Assembly: GCF_900111835.1 (NCBI RefSeq)
Contig: NZ_FOJP01000023.1
Location: forward strand, 34,206-98,205
Reading direction: 5' to 3'
Source of the DNA: Metapseudomonas otitidis
GTDB lineage: Bacteria; Pseudomonadota; Gammaproteobacteria; Pseudomonadales; Pseudomonadaceae
DNA length: 64,000 bases
Shown here: positions 9,356-18,100 of the stretch, one piece after another
Layout: each line of letters begins with the position of its first letter
Numbering within the stretch: the first letter of the stretch is position 1
Notes under the pieces: generated by a model
What the model was told of the DNA's origin: nothing
Seen by the model: only the letters and a program-made list of their open reading frames with translations
Databases searched by the model: none
Program-made: the position numbers and the translations under genes

Positions 9356-10786
9356 ATGCAGCAACTGATCTGGTTCCGGTGCGACCTGCGGGTCCACGAC
9401 AACACCGCCCTGACCGCCGCCCTCCAGGCCGGCCCGACCCTCGCCCTGTTCCTGGTCAGCCCCGGCCAGTGGCAGGCCCACGACGACGCAGCGGCCAAGG
9501 TCGACTTCTGGCTGCGCAACCTCGTCGAACTGCAACGCGAACTGCAGGCCCTGAACGTACCGCTGCTGGTGCGCCACATCGACCACTGGGACGAAGCCCC
9601 CGAGACCATCGCCCGACTGTGCCGCGAGCATTCCGTGGGCAGCGTCCAGGTCAACGAGGAATACGGCATCCACGAGCAGCGCCGGGACGAGGCCGTGCGC
9701 GCCCGCCTGGCCCGCGACGGCACCACCCTGCACAGCCACCTCGACCAGTTGCTGCTGCGCCCCGGCAGCGTGCTGACCCGCACCGGCGGCTACTTCCAGG
9801 TCTACAGCCAGTTCCGCAAGGTCTGCTACGAGCGCCTGCACAGCGCCCTGCCCCCGTGCCTGCCGCTGCCCGCCGCCCAGGCGCCGCTGACTGTGCCCAG
9901 CGACCCGCTGCCGGAAGCCGTGGACGGCTTCCCGACCCCGCCGCAGAGCCTGCGTGACCTGTGGCCCGCCGGTGAACGCGCAGCCCTGGCCCGCCTGGCG
10001 GCCTTCGCCGAGGACGACCTGCACGGCTACCGTGACCGCCGCGACCTGCCCGCCGAGCCCGGCACCAGCCAGCTCTCGCCCTACCTCGCGGCCGGCGTGG
10101 TCTCCCCGCGCCAATGCCTGCACGCCGCCCTGACGCAGAACCGCGGCGAGTTCGACAGCGGCAGCGAAGGCGCCGTGACCTGGATAAACGAACTGCTCTG
10201 GCGCGAGTTCTACAAGCACATCCTGGTGGGCTATCCCCGCGTCAGCCGGCACCGCGCCTTCCGCCCGGAGACCGAAGCACTGCCCTGGCGCAATGCCCCG
10301 GCCGACCTGGAGGCCTGGCAGCAGGGCCGCACCGGGGTGCCCATCGTCGACGCCGCCATGCGCCAATTGCTCGCCACCGGCTGGATGCACAACCGCCTGC
10401 GCATGATCACCGCCATGTACCTGACGAAGAACCTGCTCATCGACTGGCGCGAGGGCGAGCGCTGGTTCATGCGCCACCTGGTCGACGGAGACCTGGCCGC
10501 CAACAACGGCGGCTGGCAGTGGAGCGCCTCCACCGGCACCGACTCCGTGCCCTACTTCCGCGTGTTTAACCCGGTCACCCAATCCCGTCGCTTTGATCCC
10601 AAGGCGCGCTTCCTGCGGCAGTGGCTGCCGGAGCTGGGCCGCCTGGACGACGACGCCGTGCACGACCCATCCGCCCTTGGCGGGCTGTTCGGCGTGCAGG
10701 GCTACCCGCGCCCGCTGGTGGACCTGGCGACCAGCCGTGACCGCGCCATCGCCGCCTTCCGCGACCTGCCCAAGGAGCCCCGCTGA
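9356..10786 (+). CDS. phr: deoxyribodipyrimidine photolyase (class I CPD photolyase)
   Basis: Repairs cyclobutane pyrimidine dimers with blue or near-UV light. 476 residues: the N-terminal alpha/beta antenna domain begins LIWFRCDLRVHDNTAL; the C-terminal FAD domain has WINELLWREFYKHIL, GVPIVDAAMRQLLATGWMHN and WQWSASTGTDSVPYFRVFNP, which holds the flavin and the tryptophans of the electron-transfer chain. It begins eight bases after merR and ends with a one-base overlap with the next gene. Operon context and operators point to light induction. Confidence 0.96.
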   Translation: MQQLIWFRCDLRVHDNTALTAALQAGPTLALFLVSPGQWQAHDDAAAKVDFWLRNLVELQRELQALNVPLLVRHIDHWDEAPETIARLCREHSVGSVQVNEEYGIHEQRRDEAVRARLARDGTTLHSHLDQLLLRPGSVLTRTGGYFQVYSQFRKVCYERLHSALPPCLPLPAAQAPLTVPSDPLPEAVDGFPTPPQSLRDLWPAGERAALARLAAFAEDDLHGYRDRRDLPAEPGTSQLSPYLAAGVVSPRQCLHAALTQNRGEFDSGSEGAVTWINELLWREFYKHILVGYPRVSRHRAFRPETEALPWRNAPADLEAWQQGRTGVPIVDAAMRQLLATGWMHNRLRMITAMYLTKNLLIDWREGERWFMRHLVDGDLAANNGGWQWSASTGTDSVPYFRVFNPVTQSRRFDPKARFLRQWLPELGRLDDDAVHDPSALGGLFGVQGYPRPLVDLATSRDRAIAAFRDLPKEPR

Positions 10787-11211
10787 TGGACGCCTTCCTG
10801 CCGCGCTTCGCCGAGGACTTCGCCGCCATCGGCCGCGACAGCCTGGACCGCCTGGGCCAGCTCTACAGCGACGACGTAGTGTTCCAGGACCCGCTGCACC
10901 GCATCGAGGGCCTGACCGCCCTGCGCCGCTATTTCGCCGAGCTGTACGAGAACGTCGAGGCGCTGGCTTTCCAGTTCCACGGCCATGACAGCGTCGGGGA
11001 GGGTGAGGGCTACCTGCGCTGGACCATGCGCTACCGCCACCCGCGCCTGGCCGGTGGCCGCGAGATCGCCGTGGAAGGCTGCTCACACCTGCGCTGGCGC
11101 GACGGCCGCGTGTACCACCACCGTGACTATTTCGACGCGGGCGCACTGCTCTACGAACACCTGCCGCTGATGGGGCGGGTCATCCACTGGCTGAAAGGGA
11201 GATTGGCATGA
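10786..11211 (+). CDS. SnoaL/NTF2-like small protein
   Basis: 141 residues with the cone-shaped NTF2-fold pattern: the opening helix FAAIGRDSLDRLGQLYSDDVVFQDPLHR and a later strand-rich half containing GCSHLRWRDGRVYHHRDYFD. Such domains bind or transform small molecules, but the catalytic residues vary and no substrate can be read. It starts at the phr stop and overlaps the SDR gene by four bases, so it is made with the photolyase and fatty-acid-modifying genes. Homologous operons in other bacteria carry a similar protein in this position. Confidence 0.75.
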   Translation: MDAFLPRFAEDFAAIGRDSLDRLGQLYSDDVVFQDPLHRIEGLTALRRYFAELYENVEALAFQFHGHDSVGEGEGYLRWTMRYRHPRLAGGREIAVEGCSHLRWRDGRVYHHRDYFDAGALLYEHLPLMGRVIHWLKGRLA

Positions 11212-11969
11212 GTACCCGACGCATCTGGCTCACCGGTGCCAGTAGCGGCATCGGCGCCGCGCTGGCCGAGTGCCTGCTGGAACAGGGACACCACCTGGCC
11301 CTCACCGCGCGCTCGCTGGCCGCGCTGCAAGCCTTCGAGCAGCGCTACCCCGGCCAGGTACTGGCCTTGCCCGGTGACCTCGGCGCCCGCGGCGTGGCGG
11401 CCGACATCGCCGAGCACATCAAGGCGCACTGGGGCGCGCTGGATACCGCCATCCTCAACGCCGGCACCTGCGAATACCTCGACGCCCGCCAGTTCGACGC
11501 CGACATGGTGGAACGGGTGGTCAACCTCAACCTGGTGGGCAGCGCCCGCTGCATCGAGGCGGCCCTGCCGCTGCTGCGGGCCGGCCGCGACCCGCACCTG
11601 GTGGGCGTGGCCAGCGCCGTGACCCTGTTCGAACTACCCCGTGCCGAAGCCTATGGCGCCTCCAAGGCCGGCCTGCGCTACCTGCTGCAATCGCTGCGGG
11701 TGGACCTGGCCAGCGAAGGCATCGACGTCACCGTGGTCAGCCCCGGCTTCGTCGACACCCCGCTGACCCAGCGCAACGACTTCCCCATGCCCATGCGCTG
11801 GCCGGTGGAGCGGGCCGCCCGCTACATCGCCGAGCGCCTGGAACGCCGCCCGCTGGACATCGCCTTCCCGCGCCCCTTCATCCTCACCCTCGGCCTGCTC
11901 GGGAGCCTGCCCGCGCGGCTGCGACTGGCCATCGGCAAACGCCTGTCGCGCAACGGAGCCCCTTCATGA
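11208..11969 (+). CDS. short-chain dehydrogenase/reductase
   Basis: 253 residues, classical SDR. The cofactor motif TGASSGIG is at residues 9-16, NAG appears in AILNAGTCEY, and the active-site Tyr/Lys pair is in EAYGASKAG. The C-terminal extension (RPLDIAFPRPFILTLGLLGSLP) is hydrophobic and may contact the membrane, which fits an operon acting on phospholipid acyl chains. Start ATG at 11208 overlaps the preceding gene (ATGA). The substrate is unknown; a role in lipid modification is inference from context. Confidence 0.87.
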   Translation: MSTRRIWLTGASSGIGAALAECLLEQGHHLALTARSLAALQAFEQRYPGQVLALPGDLGARGVAADIAEHIKAHWGALDTAILNAGTCEYLDARQFDADMVERVVNLNLVGSARCIEAALPLLRAGRDPHLVGVASAVTLFELPRAEAYGASKAGLRYLLQSLRVDLASEGIDVTVVSPGFVDTPLTQRNDFPMPMRWPVERAARYIAERLERRPLDIAFPRPFILTLGLLGSLPARLRLAIGKRLSRNGAPS

Positions 11970-13213
11970 AGATCGCCATCATCGGCAGCGGCATCGCCGG
12001 CCTCACCACGGCCTACCTGCTCAACCGCCGCCACGACATCCAGGTGTTCGAGGCCAGCGACTGGATCGGTGGCCACACCCACACCGTGGACGTCACCCTG
12101 CACGGGCGCAGCTACGCGGTGGACACCGGGTTCATCGTGTTCAACGACTGGACCTACCCGAACTTCATCCGCCTCATGGAGCAGCTCGGCGTGGCCCACC
12201 AGCCCACCGAGATGAGCTTCTCCGTGTGCGACCCAGCCAGCGGCCTGGAATACAACGGCAACAACCTCAACAGCCTGTTCGCCCAGCGCAGCAACCTGCT
12301 CTCCCCGGGGTTCTGGGGCATGCTGCGGGACATCCTGCGCTTCAACCGCGAATCCCTGGCCGACCTCGACAGCGGCCGCGTCCCCACCAGCGCCACCCTC
12401 GGCGACTACCTGCGCGAGCGCGGCTACGGCCAGCGCTTCCGCGACCACTACCTGGTGCCCATGGGTGCGGCCATCTGGTCCACCTCCCTGGAGGACATGC
12501 TGGCCTTCCCCCTGGCGTTCTTCGTGCGCTTCTTCAAGAACCACGGGCTGCTCTCGGTCAACGACCGCCCGCAGTGGCGGGTCATCAGCGGCGGCTCGCG
12601 CAGCTATGTCGCGCCCCTGACGGAAAGCTTCGCCGAGCGCATCCGCCTGGCCTGCCCGGTCAGCCGCGTGGAGCGCGATGCCGACGGGGTGACCGTGCAC
12701 AGCGCCGCCGGTGCCGAGCGTTTCGACCAGGTGGTGTTCGCCTGCCACAGCGACCAGGCCCTGACCCTGCTGGCCGAGCCGAGCCAGGCCGAGCGCGAGA
12801 TCCTCGGCGCCCTGCCCTACGCCGACAACGAGGTGGTGCTGCACACCGACGCCCGCCTGCTGCCCCGCCGCAAGCTGGCCTGGGCCAGCTGGAACTACCG
12901 CCTCGGCGGCCCGGCGCATCAGCCGGCGGCCGTGACCTACGACATGAACCGCCTGCAAGGCATCGAGGCGCCGGAGACCTTCTGCGTCAGCCTCAACCAG
13001 ACCGACGCCATCGACCCGGCACGCATCCTCGCCCGCTTCACCTACGCTCATCCTCAGTACAGCCTGGCCGGCATGCAGGCCCAGGCGCGTTGGGGGGAAA
13101 TCAGTGACCAGCAGCACAGCCATTTCTGTGGCGCCTACTGGGCCAACGGCTTCCATGAAGACGGCGTGGTCAGCGCCCTGCGCGTGGCCCGTGCATTCGG
13201 GGAAAACCTGTGA
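11966..13213 (+). CDS. FAD-dependent oxidoreductase (amine oxidase/desaturase-like)
   Basis: 415 residues with IAIIGSGIAGLTTAYLLN at the N-terminus and the GGHTHTVDV segment that follows in flavin-dependent amine oxidase and carotenoid-desaturase relatives. The same four-gene neighbourhood (SDR, this enzyme, DUF1365, CFA-like methyltransferase) occurs in the singlet-oxygen regulon of Rhodobacter, where some members make furan fatty acids. A role such as acyl-chain desaturation is therefore plausible, but which member does which step is not settled by this sequence. It overlaps its neighbours by four bases on each side. Confidence 0.8.
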   Translation: MKIAIIGSGIAGLTTAYLLNRRHDIQVFEASDWIGGHTHTVDVTLHGRSYAVDTGFIVFNDWTYPNFIRLMEQLGVAHQPTEMSFSVCDPASGLEYNGNNLNSLFAQRSNLLSPGFWGMLRDILRFNRESLADLDSGRVPTSATLGDYLRERGYGQRFRDHYLVPMGAAIWSTSLEDMLAFPLAFFVRFFKNHGLLSVNDRPQWRVISGGSRSYVAPLTESFAERIRLACPVSRVERDADGVTVHSAAGAERFDQVVFACHSDQALTLLAEPSQAEREILGALPYADNEVVLHTDARLLPRRKLAWASWNYRLGGPAHQPAAVTYDMNRLQGIEAPETFCVSLNQTDAIDPARILARFTYAHPQYSLAGMQAQARWGEISDQQHSHFCGAYWANGFHEDGVVSALRVARAFGENL

Positions 13214-14010
13214 ACAGCGCCCTCTACAGCGGCTGGGTGCAGCACCGTAGGCACAGCCCGCGGGCCCATGCCTTCCGCTACCGCATCGGCCTGCTGTACC
13301 TGGACCTGGACGAACGCGAGGCGGTACTCGGCCTGTCGCCCCTGGCCGGCAGCGGGCGCTTCGCGCCCTTCTCCTTCCGCGAGCGGGACTACCTGTGCGC
13401 CTACACCGCCAACGGCCAACCCCTGGCCGAAGCGGCCCGCCAGCTGGTGGCCGAGGCCCTCGGCGAGCGGCCGGAGGGCCCGGTGTGCCTGCTCACCCAG
13501 GTGCGCAGCTGGGGCCTGGCCTTCAACCCGGCGAGCTTCTACTACTGCCACCACGCCGACGGCCGCCTGGCGGCCATCCTCTGCGAGGTGACCAACACCC
13601 CCTGGCGCGAGCGCTACCACTACGTGGTGCCGGCCCAGGGCGACGGTGCCCAGCGCATCCAGGTGGACAAGGCCTTCCACGTCTCGCCCTTCATGCCCCG
13701 CGACATGACCTACCGAATGGCCTTCACCCCGGTGAGCCAGCGCCTGGGGGTGCACATCGAGAACTGGCGCGAGGGTCAGCGCGCCTTCGACGCCACCCTC
13801 GACCTGACCCGCGAGCCGCTGGACCGGGGCAGCCTGCACCGCTACCTCGCACGCTTCCCCTGGATGACCGCCAAGACCGGCCTGGCCATCTACTGGCAGG
13901 CCCTGCGCCTGCTGATCAAACGCACGCCCATTTTCAACCATCAGGTGGCGGCGGACGCTTACCGCGTCGCCGTCCCGCTTTCCCAGGAGCATGACCATGA
14001 AAAACCCTAG
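13210..14010 (+). CDS. DUF1365 family protein
   Basis: 266 residues, DUF1365 along its whole length: YSGWVQHRRHSPRAHAFRY at the N-terminus, SWGLAFNPASFYYCH in the middle and the KAFHVSPFMPRDMTYRM segment are the conserved blocks. The biochemical role is unknown; the family is almost always next to CFA-type methyltransferases and this type of FAD enzyme. The GTG start at 13210 overlaps the preceding stop by four bases, and the end overlaps the methyltransferase start by 14 bases, which argues for tight coupling. Confidence 0.85.
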   Translation: MNSALYSGWVQHRRHSPRAHAFRYRIGLLYLDLDEREAVLGLSPLAGSGRFAPFSFRERDYLCAYTANGQPLAEAARQLVAEALGERPEGPVCLLTQVRSWGLAFNPASFYYCHHADGRLAAILCEVTNTPWRERYHYVVPAQGDGAQRIQVDKAFHVSPFMPRDMTYRMAFTPVSQRLGVHIENWREGQRAFDATLDLTREPLDRGSLHRYLARFPWMTAKTGLAIYWQALRLLIKRTPIFNHQVAADAYRVAVPLSQEHDHEKP

Positions 14011-15265
14011 CCTCGCCCGGACCGGACTGTTCGGCGGCAACGGCCTGGCCAGCGGCCTGCTGAGGCGGCTGGTGACCTCGCGCCTGGCGCAGCTGCGCCA
14101 CGGCCAGCTCACCGTGCTGGAAGACGGCGAGGAGCACGTCTACGGCGACCCGCGCGCCACCCTGCGGGCACGCATCGAGATCCTCGACCCGGCAGCCTGG
14201 GCGCTGGTGGCCAGCAACGGCTCCATCGGCTCCGGCGAAGCCTACGTCCACGGCTACTGGACCACCCCGGACCTGACGGCGGTGATCCGCGTGTTCGTCG
14301 CCAACCTCGACGTGCTGGACGACATGGAGGGCGGCCTGGCGCTGCTCGGCCGTCCGCTGCTGCACGGCCTGCACTGGCTCAACCGCAACACCCGCGCCGG
14401 CTCCCAGCGCAACATCTCCGCCCACTACGACCTGGGCAACGACCTGTTCGAGCGCATGCTGGACCCGACGATGATGTACTCGGCGGCCCAGTACGAGCAC
14501 CCGGAGCAATCCCTGGAGGCCGCGCAGCTGAACAAGCTGGAACGCATCTGCCAGAAACTGCGCCTGACCCCCGACGACCACCTGCTGGAGATCGGCAGCG
14601 GCTGGGGCGGCATGGCCATCCACGCCGCCACCCGCTTCGGCTGCAAGGTCACCAGCGTGACCCTCTCCCACGAGCAGCACGCCCACTGCCAGAAGCGCAT
14701 CGCCGAGCTGGGCCTGCAGGACCGGGTGGAGGTGCTGCTGAAGGACTACCGCGACCTGGAGGGCCGCTTCGACAAGCTGGTCTCCATCGAGATGATCGAG
14801 GCCGTGGGCCACCGCTTCCTGCCCACCTACTTCGCCCAGTGCGCACGCCTGCTGAAGGACGACGGCCTGATGCTGCTGCAGGCCATCACCATCCGCGACC
14901 AGCGCTACGAGCAGGCCAAGCGCAGCGTGGACTTCATCCAGCGCTACATCTTCCCGGGCGGTGCCCTGCCCTCGGTCACCCGCATGCTGCAGGTGGCCAC
15001 CGAGGCCAGCGACCTGAACCTGGTGCACATGGAAGACTTCGGCACCGACTACGCCCGCACCCTGCGCGCCTGGCACGAGAACCTCGCCCGCGCCCGCAGC
15101 GAACTGGAAGGCCTCGGCTACGACGCCTACTTCTACCGGCTGTGGGAGTTCTACTTGTGCTACTGCGAAGGCGGCTTCCTGGAACGTGCCATCGGCACCG
15201 CCCAGCTGCTGCTGGCCAAGCCCGGCGCCCGCCACGCCCCGCTGCTCGGCCAGCTGGATGCGTGA
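13997..15265 (+). CDS. cyclopropane-fatty-acid synthase-like methyltransferase (UfaM-like candidate)
   Basis: 422 residues. The SAM-binding motif LLEIGSGWGGMAIHAA and the CFA-family block MMYSAAQYEHPEQSLEAAQ are present, with VSIEMIEAVGHRFLPTYF and a C-terminal YRLWEFYLCYCEGGF. It acts on unsaturated acyl chains of membrane phospholipids. P. putida has a light-induced gene of this family called ufaM, for furan-fatty-acid synthesis; the present operon has the same setting. The start at 13997 has AGGAG at seven bases; the ATG two codons earlier is too close to it. The product, furan versus cyclopropane lipid, is not shown by sequence. Confidence 0.85.
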   Translation: MKNPSLARTGLFGGNGLASGLLRRLVTSRLAQLRHGQLTVLEDGEEHVYGDPRATLRARIEILDPAAWALVASNGSIGSGEAYVHGYWTTPDLTAVIRVFVANLDVLDDMEGGLALLGRPLLHGLHWLNRNTRAGSQRNISAHYDLGNDLFERMLDPTMMYSAAQYEHPEQSLEAAQLNKLERICQKLRLTPDDHLLEIGSGWGGMAIHAATRFGCKVTSVTLSHEQHAHCQKRIAELGLQDRVEVLLKDYRDLEGRFDKLVSIEMIEAVGHRFLPTYFAQCARLLKDDGLMLLQAITIRDQRYEQAKRSVDFIQRYIFPGGALPSVTRMLQVATEASDLNLVHMEDFGTDYARTLRAWHENLARARSELEGLGYDAYFYRLWEFYLCYCEGGFLERAIGTAQLLLAKPGARHAPLLGQLDA

Positions 15266-15776
15266 GCTGCCGCCGCTGCTGGCGAACGGGCTGAACGCCC
15301 TGGCCTTCCAGGCCGGGTGGTTCGCCTGCGTGTTCGCCAGCCAGCACCCGCTCCTGCTGCTGGTGCCGCTGGCTGCGCTGGCGCTGCACCTGGGCCTCGT
15401 CGCCCACTGGCGCCAGGAGCTGCCGCTGGTGGCGGCTGTCGCCCTGCTGGGTGCGGCGCTGGACAGCCTGCTGCTCAACCTGGGGCTGTTCGACTTCGCC
15501 GGTGAGAGCCGCTGGGCGCCGGCCTGGCTGATCCTGCTCTGGGCCCTGCTGGCCACCACCCTGCGCCACTGCCTGGCCTGGAGCGCGCGCCCGCTGTGGC
15601 TGTCGGCGCTGCTCGGCGCCCTCGGCGGGCCGCTCTCCTACTACGCCGGCGCGCGCCTGGCGGACGTGGGCCTGCCACTGGGCCAGGCGGCGAGCCTGGC
15701 GCTGCTGGCGGTGATCTGGGCGCTGGTGTTCCCGCTGCTGCACGCACTGGCAGCCCGGCTGGTGCCCGCGCGCTGA
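15258..15776 (+). CDS. DUF2878 family membrane protein
   Basis: 172 residues, very hydrophobic, with five to six predicted membrane helices (LLLLVPLAALALHLGLVAHW, LVAAVALLGAALDSLLLNLG and others). The DALLNLG-type and GGPLSYYAG blocks match DUF2878, a family regularly found at the end of CFA/DUF1365 operons. Function unknown. The ATG at 15258 overlaps the methyltransferase stop by eight bases, so it is the last gene of the nine-gene operon. A GC-rich hairpin follows about 60 bases later. Confidence 0.8.
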   Translation: MRELPPLLANGLNALAFQAGWFACVFASQHPLLLLVPLAALALHLGLVAHWRQELPLVAAVALLGAALDSLLLNLGLFDFAGESRWAPAWLILLWALLATTLRHCLAWSARPLWLSALLGALGGPLSYYAGARLADVGLPLGQAASLALLAVIWALVFPLLHALAARLVPAR

Positions 15777-15835
15777 GGCGCGACACGGGGTGACCGGTGC
15801 TCGCGGCGCTGGAAATCAATCGATGAGAAACAGAA

Positions 15836-15862
15836 CGCCCGCTCCCCATTGGGGAGCGGGCG
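15836..15862. terminator. hairpin between convergent DUF2878 gene and pagL
   Basis: Twelve-base perfect inverted repeat CGCCCGCTCCCC with an ATT loop, located between two convergent genes. The U-tract is weak on both strands (CTTGT one way, TTCTGTTT the other), so it is a probable bidirectional terminator. Confidence 0.65.
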
Positions 15863-15919
15863 CTTGTCGTGCCTGTGGCTGCGCGCCCCGGAGACGCGCA
15901 GCCGATGACAGGCAGGCCC

Positions 15920-16435
15920 TTAGAAGGCGACGCGGTAGTGCAGGGTGTAGGCCTCTACGCCGTCGTTGGGCTGTTTGATGCCCGCGTTGGAGTAGTGGAT
16001 GGCGCGCACGCCGACTTCCTGGCCGTTGAAGCGCAGGCCCGCGCCGATGCGGTCCTCGAACTGGAAGGAGGAGCCCAGCTTGTTGTCTTCCAGCTCGGTG
16101 CTGGAGAACAGTGCCACGCCGATGCCGGCCTCGACGTAGGGCTTCACGGTCTCGCCGACGAATTCGTAGACGAACACCGGGGCGAAGGAAATGCTGTGGT
16201 TGCTGGCGGTGTCGTCGCCGTCCCAGTAGGTGTAGCCCGCATCCCAGTAGCCGGTGACATGGCCGACGCTGCTTTCCAGCCAGCGGGTGCCGAAGTCGAA
16301 CTGCGTACCCAGGCGGTAGACCATGGTGGAGTCACCGGTCTGGCCGATGTCGAGGGAGACGTCGGCGGCCTGGGCGCTGATGACGGGACCCACGCACAGG
16401 GCTGCGAGGGCAGCCAGGGAAAACAGTTTCTTCAT
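15920..16435 (-). CDS. pagL: lipid A 3-O-deacylase PagL
   Basis: Outer-membrane enzyme that removes the 3-O acyl chain of lipid A. 171 residues with a Sec signal (MKKLFSLAALAALCVGPVISAQA), alternating beta-barrel strands and a C-terminal aromatic residue (YRVAF) typical of outer-membrane barrels. The catalytic triad is preserved: His147 and Ser149 in AIHYSNAG and Glu161 in NDGVEAY. The ATG start has AAGGAA upstream. A TATAAT (16499-16504, minus strand) about 60 bases upstream has no good -35, so activator control is possible; I saw no clear PhoP box. Confidence 0.93.
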   Translation of the reverse strand: MKKLFSLAALAALCVGPVISAQAADVSLDIGQTGDSTMVYRLGTQFDFGTRWLESSVGHVTGYWDAGYTYWDGDDTASNHSISFAPVFVYEFVGETVKPYVEAGIGVALFSSTELEDNKLGSSFQFEDRIGAGLRFNGQEVGVRAIHYSNAGIKQPNDGVEAYTLHYRVAF

Positions 16436-16554
16436 GATGGAAACTTCCTTATTAAAAAAGGCTGATCAGGAGGGGATACCACGCTAGGAATTGCGCGAAT
16501 TATAGAGTGGCTGGTTCTAAGAGAAAGGCGACGAACGGAGAGTTCAGAGTTTTT

Positions 16555-17352
16555 TTACACCGGCAGCGGCTGCACGTCTTCGCCGTATTCCCCCCACAAC
16601 ACCGGCAATACCGCCTGCAACGCGCCGGCATCCCCGGAACTCCAGAAACGGCAGGGTGCTGCTTCGCCTTCGGCGAGGGCATTGCCAGCCTGCAGCAGGC
16701 GCTGCAGCTGACGCGCCACGGCGGCGCCGGTGTCCACCAGGCTCACCGACTCCGGCACCAGCTCCCGCAGCAGCGGGCGCAGGAAGGGGTAATGGGTGCA
16801 GCCGAGGATCAGCGTGTCGCAGCCCGCCTCCAGCAGGGGCTGGACGTAGCCCTGCAACAGCGCGCGGGTCGCCGGTCCGGCCAGGTCGCCGGCCTCGATG
16901 CGCTCCACCAGGCCCGGGCAGGGCTGGGTCACCACCTTCACATCCCCGGCGAAGCGGTCGAGCAAGGCAGCGAACTTGGCGCTCCTGAGGGTACCGGTGG
17001 TGGCCAGCACGCCCACCACGCCGCTGCGGGTGGCACGGGCCGCCGGCTTGACCGCCGGCTCCATGCCGACGATGGGCAGGTGCGGATGGCGCGCCCGCAG
17101 GTCGGCCACGGCGGCGGCGGTGGCGGTGTTGCAGGCCAGGACCAGGGCCTTGGCGCCCTGGCCGAGGAGGAAGTCGGCGATGCGCTGGCTGCGCTCGCGG
17201 ATGAAGTCGGGGCTCTTTTCGCCATAGGGCACGTGGCCGCTGTCGGCCACGTAGAGCAGGGATTCGGCCGGCAGCAGCGCGCGGATCTCGCGCAGCACCG
17301 AGAGGCCGCCCACGCCGGAGTCGAAGACCCCGATCGGCGCCCGATCAGGCAT
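16555..17352 (-). CDS. murI: glutamate racemase
   Basis: Makes D-glutamate for peptidoglycan. 265 residues. The N-terminal [15 protein letters not shown] block with the conserved Asp-Ser, and the two catalytic cysteines in ACNTA (Cys74) and GCTHY (Cys185), are intact. The ATG at 17352 overlaps the moeB stop by eight bases; longer in-frame starts would only read into moeB. Last gene of the hemA-prfA-prmC-moeB-murI operon. Confidence 0.96.
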   Translation of the reverse strand: MPDRAPIGVFDSGVGGLSVLREIRALLPAESLLYVADSGHVPYGEKSPDFIRERSQRIADFLLGQGAKALVLACNTATAAAVADLRARHPHLPIVGMEPAVKPAARATRSGVVGVLATTGTLRSAKFAALLDRFAGDVKVVTQPCPGLVERIEAGDLAGPATRALLQGYVQPLLEAGCDTLILGCTHYPFLRPLLRELVPESVSLVDTGAAVARQLQRLLQAGNALAEGEAAPCRFWSSGDAGALQAVLPVLWGEYGEDVQPLPV

Positions 17353-18100
17353 GGCGCTCGCCACAGACGCTGCAGGCCGGGTCGCGCTTGACCCGCAGCT
17401 CGCGGAAGCGGGTGCCGAGGGCATCCACCAGCAGCAGCCGGCCCACCATCGGCTCGCCGAAACCAGCCAGCAGCTTGAGCGCCTCCAGGGCCTGCAGGCT
17501 GCCCACCAGGCCCACCAGCGGGCCGACCACGCCGGCCTCGCTGCAGGTCAGCTCGGCTTCGCTGCCGTGGCCGTAGAGGCAGTGGTAGCAGGGGCTGTCG
17601 TCGCGGCGCGGGTCGAACACCGAGAGCTGGCCGTCGAGGCGGATGGCGGCGCCGGACACCAGCGGCTTGCCAGCCGCCATGCAGGCGGCGTTGACCGCCT
17701 CGCGGGTGCCGAAGTTGTCGGTGCAGTCGAGCACCACGTCCACCTGGGCCACGGCAGCCGCCAGGCTGTCCTCGTCCAGCGCGCGGGTGATCGGCACCAG
17801 GCGCACGCCGGGGTTGAGGGCGGCCAGGCGGGTCATGGCCGACTCCACCTTGAGCACGCCGACGCTGGCGCTGTCGTGGATCACCTGGCGTTGCAGGTTG
17901 GTCAGGTCGACGCTGTCGAAGTCGGCCAGGTGCAGCTCGCCGACGCCGGCGGCGGCCAGGTAGAGGGCGACGGGCGAACCGAGGCCGCCGAGGCCGACGA
18001 TGAGCACGCGGCCCTGCTTGAGCCGGAGTTGCCCGTCGACGTCGATCTGCGGCAGGAGGATCTGCCGGCTGTAGCGGAGCAGTTCCTCGTCGCTCAGCAT
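17345..18100 (-). CDS. moeB: molybdopterin-synthase adenylyltransferase MoeB (ThiF/E1-like)
   Basis: Adenylates the C-terminus of MoaD (or a ThiS-type carrier) to prepare sulfur transfer. 251 residues with the ATP-binding [18 protein letters not shown], the [13 protein letters not shown] block with catalytic Asp and Arg, and a zinc site built from CYHC and CSVC. It lacks a C-terminal rhodanese domain. Overlaps prmC by seven bases and murI by eight. MoeB and ThiF are hard to separate by sequence; the location next to prmC is the conserved moeB position in pseudomonads. Confidence 0.9.
   Translation of the reverse strand: MLSDEELLRYSRQILLPQIDVDGQLRLKQGRVLIVGLGGLGSPVALYLAAAGVGELHLADFDSVDLTNLQRQVIHDSASVGVLKVESAMTRLAALNPGVRLVPITRALDEDSLAAAVAQVDVVLDCTDNFGTREAVNAACMAAGKPLVSGAAIRLDGQLSVFDPRRDDSPCYHCLYGHGSEAELTCSEAGVVGPLVGLVGSLQALEALKLLAGFGEPMVGRLLLVDALGTRFRELRVKRDPACSVCGERHA

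Noticed and set aside
16436..16554. PhoP box upstream of pagL
   Set aside because: pagL is PhoP-controlled in P. aeruginosa, but no tandem GTTTA-type repeats are present here; only a TATAAT without a -35.
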